A DNA stretch of 23,988 nt from JANMCE01 sp031360915. GTDB taxonomy: Bacteria; Actinomycetota; Acidimicrobiia; Acidimicrobiales; Ilumatobacteraceae. Below the pieces are notes generated by a model, which did not search any database, was not told the origin of the DNA, and saw only the letters and a list, made by a program, of their open reading frames with translations. This document shows, piece after piece, positions 22,259-23,988 of this stretch. Within the stretch, counting starts at the first letter, position 1. Each line of letters opens with the position of its first letter. The stretch spans positions 1 to 23,988 of the forward strand of contig JANMCE010000055.1 in NCBI GenBank assembly GCA_031360915.1, written 5' to 3'. Made by a program: the position numbers and the translations under genes.

Positions 22259-23085
22259 GACGACGCCTTGGGAGCAACGTCGACCATCGCCGCGTCGGCG
22301 GAAGCAAACCGGGCTGAGCCGCCATTGACGCTACGACCGGCATCCACGACCAGCGTGTGGCCGCTCACCAGTCGGGCCTCGTCACTGGCCAGATACAGCG
22401 CTGCGTTGGCGATGTCAGTGGCATCGGGCGCGAACGACGTGCGGTTGGTTTGCTTGGCGTGCGCTGCGACGGCAGCCAGGTTCGCGCTGTCACCTGCGAG
22501 CGCCTGCGCGGTGAGTGCGGTTGGGATAGTGCCGGGTGCGATGGCGTTTACGGTGATGTTGTGCTGTATCAACTCACTGGCCACAGACTTGGTAAGACCC
22601 ACGACGGCGGTCTTTGCGGCGGTGTAGGCGTGCGGCCCGAGACCACCGATGACCCCGGCGATGCTGGTGGTACTGATAATGGCGCCACTGCCCTGCGGAA
22701 TCATGACTCGCGCCGCATGCTTACTGCCGTAGAAGACCGAGTGCAGCAGCACGTCGGTGGTCTTCAGCCACGCTTCGGTCGAAGTCTCGGCGATTGACCC
22801 CACCGCGCCGATGATCCCGGCGTTGTTGAACATCACGTCGAGTCGACCCCACGTGCTCACGGCCAGGTCGACCGCGGCAGCTACCTGGCTCTCAACGGTG
22901 ACATCGCACGAAATGAAGCGGGCTGAGTCTCCCAGTGAGTCGGCCACGGCTTGGCCGGCGGCAGCCTGAATGTCGGCCACGATGACTCGTGCTCCCTCGG
23001 CGACGAAACGCTTTGCTGTTGCTTCCCCGATGCCGCTGGCACCGCCGGTTATGACGGCGACCTTGCCGGCTAATCGATCCCCCAT
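22255..23085 (-). CDS. Short-chain dehydrogenase/reductase (SDR), NAD-type
   Basis: A 276-residue classical SDR with all motifs: TGGASGIG (13-20), Asp38 in VADIQ favouring NAD(H), NNAG (87-90), Ser141, Tyr154-TAA-Lys158, and NAIAPGTIPT. The C terminus carries about 25 extra residues beyond the usual VVDAGR end, rich in Ala and Ser. It could be a cis-diol or hydroxysteroid-type dehydrogenase acting after the Rieske oxygenase encoded just upstream, which is a common pairing in aromatic and terpenoid catabolism. The ATG at 23085 follows GGAAGGG. Its stop overlaps the ABM start. Confidence 0.92.
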   Translation of the reverse strand: MGDRLAGKVAVITGGASGIGEATAKRFVAEGARVIVADIQAAAGQAVADSLGDSARFISCDVTVESQVAAAVDLAVSTWGRLDVMFNNAGIIGAVGSIAETSTEAWLKTTDVLLHSVFYGSKHAARVMIPQGSGAIISTTSIAGVIGGLGPHAYTAAKTAVVGLTKSVASELIQHNITVNAIAPGTIPTALTAQALAGDSANLAAVAAHAKQTNRTSFAPDATDIANAALYLASDEARLVSGHTLVVDAGRSVNGGSARFASADAAMVDVAPKASS

Positions 23086-23111
23086 GAGTTGTCCCTTCCT
23101 GTCGTAGTAAA

Positions 23112-23127
23112 TGGTCGTGCACGACCA
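23112..23127. promoter_or_regulatory. 16-bp perfect palindrome between Rieske and SDR genes
   Basis: TGGTCGTGCACGACCA is fully self-complementary with no central spacer. It lies in the 57-bp gap of the minus-strand Rieske-SDR-ABM operon, 15 nt after the Rieske stop and 26 nt before the SDR start. It may be an internal operator for the SDR part of the operon. An RNA hairpin from it would need a small loop at the expense of central pairs. Confidence 0.55.
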
Positions 23128-23142
23128 CGGCCGATGAGATGT

Positions 23143-23988
23143 TCATTCACTGATCATCCGGGCCATGGTCTCGTGGTAGTGGGCGATCTTGCACTCGCGC
23201 TCGGACAGAATGTTGCGCTGGTAGGCCGATGATCGCTTGGTGCGAGCAAGTTGTTGATAGACGTCGATGTCCTCAGCGACGACTTCCTTCAGGTGTTCCC
23301 AGTGGGCCGACATCCGCTGCCAGTAATCCTCGTACTCGGGGTCGCTGCGGTCACCCGGGTAGATGATCTCCCAGCACATGAACCGGGTGCGATCGACGTC
23401 GATCGGGATCGGGTTGAACACCTGGATGTGCTCGGGGTTGCAGTTGAACACCGTGTTCGGGAACACGACGTAGTGGCAGATCGAGTAACGCTGATGATCC
23501 CAGTCTTCGGCCAACTCTGCGCGAGTCTGACTGCGAGGCACGAAGCACATGTAGTTGTGGTCGTTCACGATGTGAAACGTGGTATCCCGAGCCGACTTCA
23601 CCCACTCGGCTGAGACGTGGTGCAACGCGGCGGTGTGGTAAATCTCGTTGAAGCCGTCGACGATGGCCTTGTAGCTGACGGGTACGTCCCACTCGACCAC
23701 GTCGAGCAGCACCATGTCTTCCATCTTGAACTGACCGAGATCAACGGCAATCTCCTTGCCGATCCAGTCCATCAGCGGCTCGGCTTTGTCGGGTCCGGCG
23801 AGGTTCACCCACACCCAACCGCCCCATTCGCTGGCAGCAACGGACGGAGCGCGCACGTCTTTCAGATGTTCCTCGGAGAAGTCCTGCCGCTCGGGTACAC
23901 CCACGAGTTTGCCGGTGGTGTCGTACACCCAGCCGTGGTAGGGGCAGCTAAACCGACGGGCTCCGCATCCCTTCCAGTCGGGAACGAA
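23143..23988 (-). CDS. Rieske [2Fe-2S] ring-hydroxylating oxygenase alpha subunit (5' part outside window)
   Basis: The reading frame is open to the right edge. The visible 281 residues start inside the Rieske domain: CPYHGWVYD gives the second C-x2-H pair, while the first C-x-H lies beyond 23988. The catalytic domain has NEIYHTAALHH, the two iron histidines, and a late EDIDVYQQ segment where the family has its acidic stretch. The C-terminal SERECKIAHYHETM end is also typical of alpha subunits. It differs clearly from the left-edge oxygenase (SYK replaces NWK before the iron site), so it probably acts on a different substrate or position. It heads, or is early in, an operon with the SDR and ABM genes. 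Confidence 0.93.
   Translation of the reverse strand, partial: FVPDWKGCGARRFSCPYHGWVYDTTGKLVGVPERQDFSEEHLKDVRAPSVAASEWGGWVWVNLAGPDKAEPLMDWIGKEIAVDLGQFKMEDMVLLDVVEWDVPVSYKAIVDGFNEIYHTAALHHVSAEWVKSARDTTFHIVNDHNYMCFVPRSQTRAELAEDWDHQRYSICHYVVFPNTVFNCNPEHIQVFNPIPIDVDRTRFMCWEIIYPGDRSDPEYEDYWQRMSAHWEHLKEVVAEDIDVYQQLARTKRSSAYQRNILSERECKIAHYHETMARMISE

Noticed and set aside
1..23988. CRISPR array, tRNA, rRNA, prophage or insertion sequence
   Set aside because: No regularly spaced repeats, cloverleaf sequences, transposase or phage motifs were seen on either strand.

Overview
This window looks like chromosomal DNA of a GC-rich (about 60% by eye), gene-dense actinobacterium, perhaps from the Acidimicrobiia. 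The evidence is a DUF222/HNH '13E12' protein, an F420-type luciferase-like oxidoreductase, frequent GTG starts, many TANNNT boxes only 6-7 nt before start codons (leaderless mRNAs), and families typical of lipid or aromatic catabolism. I saw no rRNA, tRNA, CRISPR array, insertion sequence or phage gene. The longest gene-free stretch is 253 bp (821-1073).

Layout. 1-820 (-): N-terminal part of a Rieske ring-hydroxylating oxygenase running off the left edge. 1074-2240 (+): HNH endonuclease-like gene ending at a strong bidirectional terminator. 2309-4567: a VOC protein, a SnoaL-like protein and two divergent, related TetR regulators. 4568-8312 (-): a compact five-gene operon (SDR, SDR, SDR, SnoaL-like, F420-type LLM oxidoreductase) joined by ATGA overlaps. 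It is divergent from an acyl-CoA synthetase (8396-9934), which is followed by a 580-residue PEP-synthase/rifampin-phosphotransferase-like protein (9997-11739). 11709-14642 (-): an MFS exporter behind a broken old-yellow-enzyme/dienoyl-CoA-reductase gene. 14785-18632: a sugar-type ABC importer whose binding protein is divergent from its ATPase and permease. 18639-20096 (+): a CurA-type enone reductase and a third SnoaL-like protein in the same operon as the importer. 20106-23988 (-): a second Rieske oxygenase (partial), an SDR, an ABM monooxygenase and a second PEP-synthase-like protein.

How it may work together. The set (importer, CoA ligase, Rieske oxygenases, four SDRs, SnoaL-like proteins, LLM oxidoreductase, CurA reductase, exporter, TetR pair) reads as an island for uptake and catabolism of a hydrophobic or polycyclic/aromatic compound. 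The substrate cannot be read from the sequence. The most unusual element is the pair of phosphohistidine-swivel proteins without an ATP-grasp domain. They resemble the swivel subunit of split aryl kinases (phenylphosphate synthase; CreHI of 4-cresol catabolism), which suggests a phosphorylation step in this pathway with an ATP-grasp partner encoded elsewhere.
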